From CAWACP01 sp963832965 (GTDB taxonomy: Bacteria; Acidobacteriota; Terriglobia; Bryobacterales; Bryobacteraceae), in the NCBI GenBank assembly GCA_963832965.1, contig CAWHVW010000003.1, positions 1,736,001 to 1,800,000 on the forward strand: a stretch of 64,000 nt of DNA, given 5' to 3'. Positions 62,738 to 64,000 of the stretch are shown here, in pieces. Each line of letters starts with the position of its first letter. Within the stretch, counting starts at the first letter, position 1. The translations under genes were made by a program, and so were the position numbers. The notes below the pieces were generated by a model that was not told where the DNA came from, did no database searches, and saw only the letters and a program-made list of their open reading frames with translations.

Positions 62738-64000
62738 ATGGCAGGCTGGGCCAGAGTGCGCGGCTGGACGGGGCAGACGCTCCGGCTCACCCGCAGCCTG
62801 CGGTTCCGCCTCACCCTCAACTACGTCCTCTTCTTCACGCTCCTGCTGATCATCGTGGGCCTGTTGTTCTATCCTTTGCTCCGCAGCCTCATGTATGAGC
62901 AGGTGGACGAAACGCTCGATCAGGAATGGGCCGCCGCCAAAGGATATCTGCACTACTTCGCGTACGGATGGGATTGGTTCTTCGACCCGTACGACCCGGA
63001 GGAGGGTCTCATCGTCCCGCGGCTCAAGAGCGTATTCATGCTGGCCGACAGCAATGGAAACCCGATTAACACCGATCACATCGCGGTGGCCGACGTCTAC
63101 CGGTCCCTGGGCATCGAATCTCCCTCGGAAATCCGCGGAAGGCTGCAACGTCTGCTCCACTCCAAGCAGGAATATGAGACCCGCTACGACCACGATGGGA
63201 TTCCGCATCGCATTCGCACCGGCGTGCTCACCGACAAATTGCAACGCCCATACTATATGGCCATCTGCCGGTCTGTCGCCGAAGAAGAACGGACCTTAGA
63301 CGGCATTAACAGGCGTTACATGGAGATCCTCCCGCTCCTCATCGGCCTGAGCAGCGTCTGGGGCTGGTTCATGGCCGGCCGGGCGTTGCGGCCGGTCACT
63401 TCGGTGGCCCAGGCAGCGCAGGAAATCTCCGGCTCGAATCTGAACATTCGCATCCCTTCTCGCCGCGCCGGCGACGAACTCGACCATCTCATCGCCACCT
63501 TCAATGGAATGATGGATCGCCTGGGCGCATCCTTCGAGAAGGTCCGCCAGTTTTCCACCGACGTCTCTCATGAATTGCGCACTCCTCTGACCGTCATCCG
63601 CGGCCAGCTCGAAGTAGCTTTGCTCAGCGCAAAAACCGAAGAGCAATATCGCGAGGCCATGATGTCCGCCCTGGAGGATGTGGAACGCCTTTCGCGCATC
63701 GTGCGCGCCCTGCTGCTGCTGTCGCAGTCCGAGACCGGGCAGCTTGTCCTTCAGAAAACGGAGCTGGATCTGGCGGCCATGACCCGCGACCTGGTGGAGG
63801 AGTTCCAGATTTCCGCCGAGGAAAAGCGCGTCCAACTCACCGCCGATCTTCCGGAATCATGCCCGATTGCCGGGGATCGCATTCAACTCGAACGCCTCAT
63901 TTCAAATCTGCTCTCGAACGCGCTGAAATACACGCCGGAGGGCGGCAGCGTGCACGTGCAACTGGGCAGCGAGGCGCCGGCGGTTCGCTTGATCGTGGAG
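62738..64000 (+). CDS. Membrane sensor histidine kinase, N-terminal part (cut by window edge)
   Basis: From ATG 62738 an open frame runs off the right edge (at least 421 residues). First membrane span near residues 28-50 (LNYVLFFTLLLIIVGLLFYPLL), an extracytoplasmic sensor of about 145 residues (WAAAKGYLHYFAYGWDWFFDPYDPEEG...), second span near 195-218 (MEILPLLIGLSSVWGWFMAG), HAMP region (RPVTSVAQAAQEISGSNLNIRI) and the phosphoacceptor helix with H278 in VSHELRTPLTVIRGQLEVAL, then the beginning of the ATPase domain. It pairs with the OmpR-type regulator upstream (gap 14 bp). Confidence 0.93.
   Translation, partial: MAGWARVRGWTGQTLRLTRSLRFRLTLNYVLFFTLLLIIVGLLFYPLLRSLMYEQVDETLDQEWAAAKGYLHYFAYGWDWFFDPYDPEEGLIVPRLKSVFMLADSNGNPINTDHIAVADVYRSLGIESPSEIRGRLQRLLHSKQEYETRYDHDGIPHRIRTGVLTDKLQRPYYMAICRSVAEEERTLDGINRRYMEILPLLIGLSSVWGWFMAGRALRPVTSVAQAAQEISGSNLNIRIPSRRAGDELDHLIATFNGMMDRLGASFEKVRQFSTDVSHELRTPLTVIRGQLEVALLSAKTEEQYREAMMSALEDVERLSRIVRALLLLSQSETGQLVLQKTELDLAAMTRDLVEEFQISAEEKRVQLTADLPESCPIAGDRIQLERLISNLLSNALKYTPEGGSVHVQLGSEAPAVRLIVE

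Overview
This 64 kb window is a GC-rich bacterial chromosome segment that looks acidobacterial, probably of the Solibacter/Bryobacter type. The evidence is five large FtsX/MacB-like permeases of the acidobacterial duplicated orphan permease (ADOP) kind, two of them translationally coupled to PadR regulators; two VWA proteins of the acidobacterial type; TolB-N/TPR proteins; and many GTG and TTG starts. Species assignment is inference. No prophage, plasmid or CRISPR array is visible. The only complete mobile element is one IS701-type insertion sequence.

Layout. 1-3.3 kb: queE (cut by the window edge) and queC for queuosine precursor synthesis, then two glycosyltransferases. 3.37-4.74 kb: the IS701 element, inserted exactly at the stop codon of cysN. 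4.7-7.25 kb: cysN-cysD (ATP sulfurylase), where CysN carries a shrunken relic of an APS kinase domain. 7.3-13.9 kb: an orphan half of an NRPS condensation domain, a GT87/beta-propeller fusion, two VWA proteins (one frameshifted), a GH88 glycosidase and a CDGSH iron-sulfur protein. 13.9-20.7 kb: two ADOP permeases flanking a metallo-hydrolase and a membrane protein. 20.7-29.7 kb: an outer-membrane protein, a TPR + heptaheme cytochrome pair, a hybrid histidine kinase and a tandem pair of TolB/TPR proteins. 29.7-35.4 kb: an operon of a putative metallopeptidase, hpt, sxtJ-like and NodU/CmcH carbamoyltransferase genes; rsfS; a PspC protein; msrP. 35.4-44.2 kb: two PadR-ADOP modules and a fifth ADOP. 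44.3-46.3 kb: an ECF sigma / anti-sigma / secreted protein operon.

46.3-51.9 kb is a sulfate uptake operon (yezD, OprP-like porin, sbp, cysT, cysW, cysA) behind a near-consensus sigma-70 promoter. With the cysDN genes it gives import and activation of sulfate; because the APS kinase domain is ruined, reduction probably proceeds from APS. 53.0-58.6 kb is a nickel/cobalt module: a NicO permease with a long His-rich loop, a TPR protein, and cbiM-cbiQ-cbiO. The window ends with a PagL-like lipid A deacylase, tRNA-Phe, class I fumarase, Maf, an AT-hook protein, and an OmpR-type response regulator with its sensor kinase (cut by the edge).

The least explained signals are between genes. A family of repeats built on a CCGCGACGGT(C/G)ACGGAGCGG core occurs five times in one orientation. 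Three of the copies can fold into a longer stem whose arms differ by a compensatory base change. A second, 28-bp palindromic repeat occurs twice without a mismatch. Dyads upstream of both padR genes look like autoregulatory operators.
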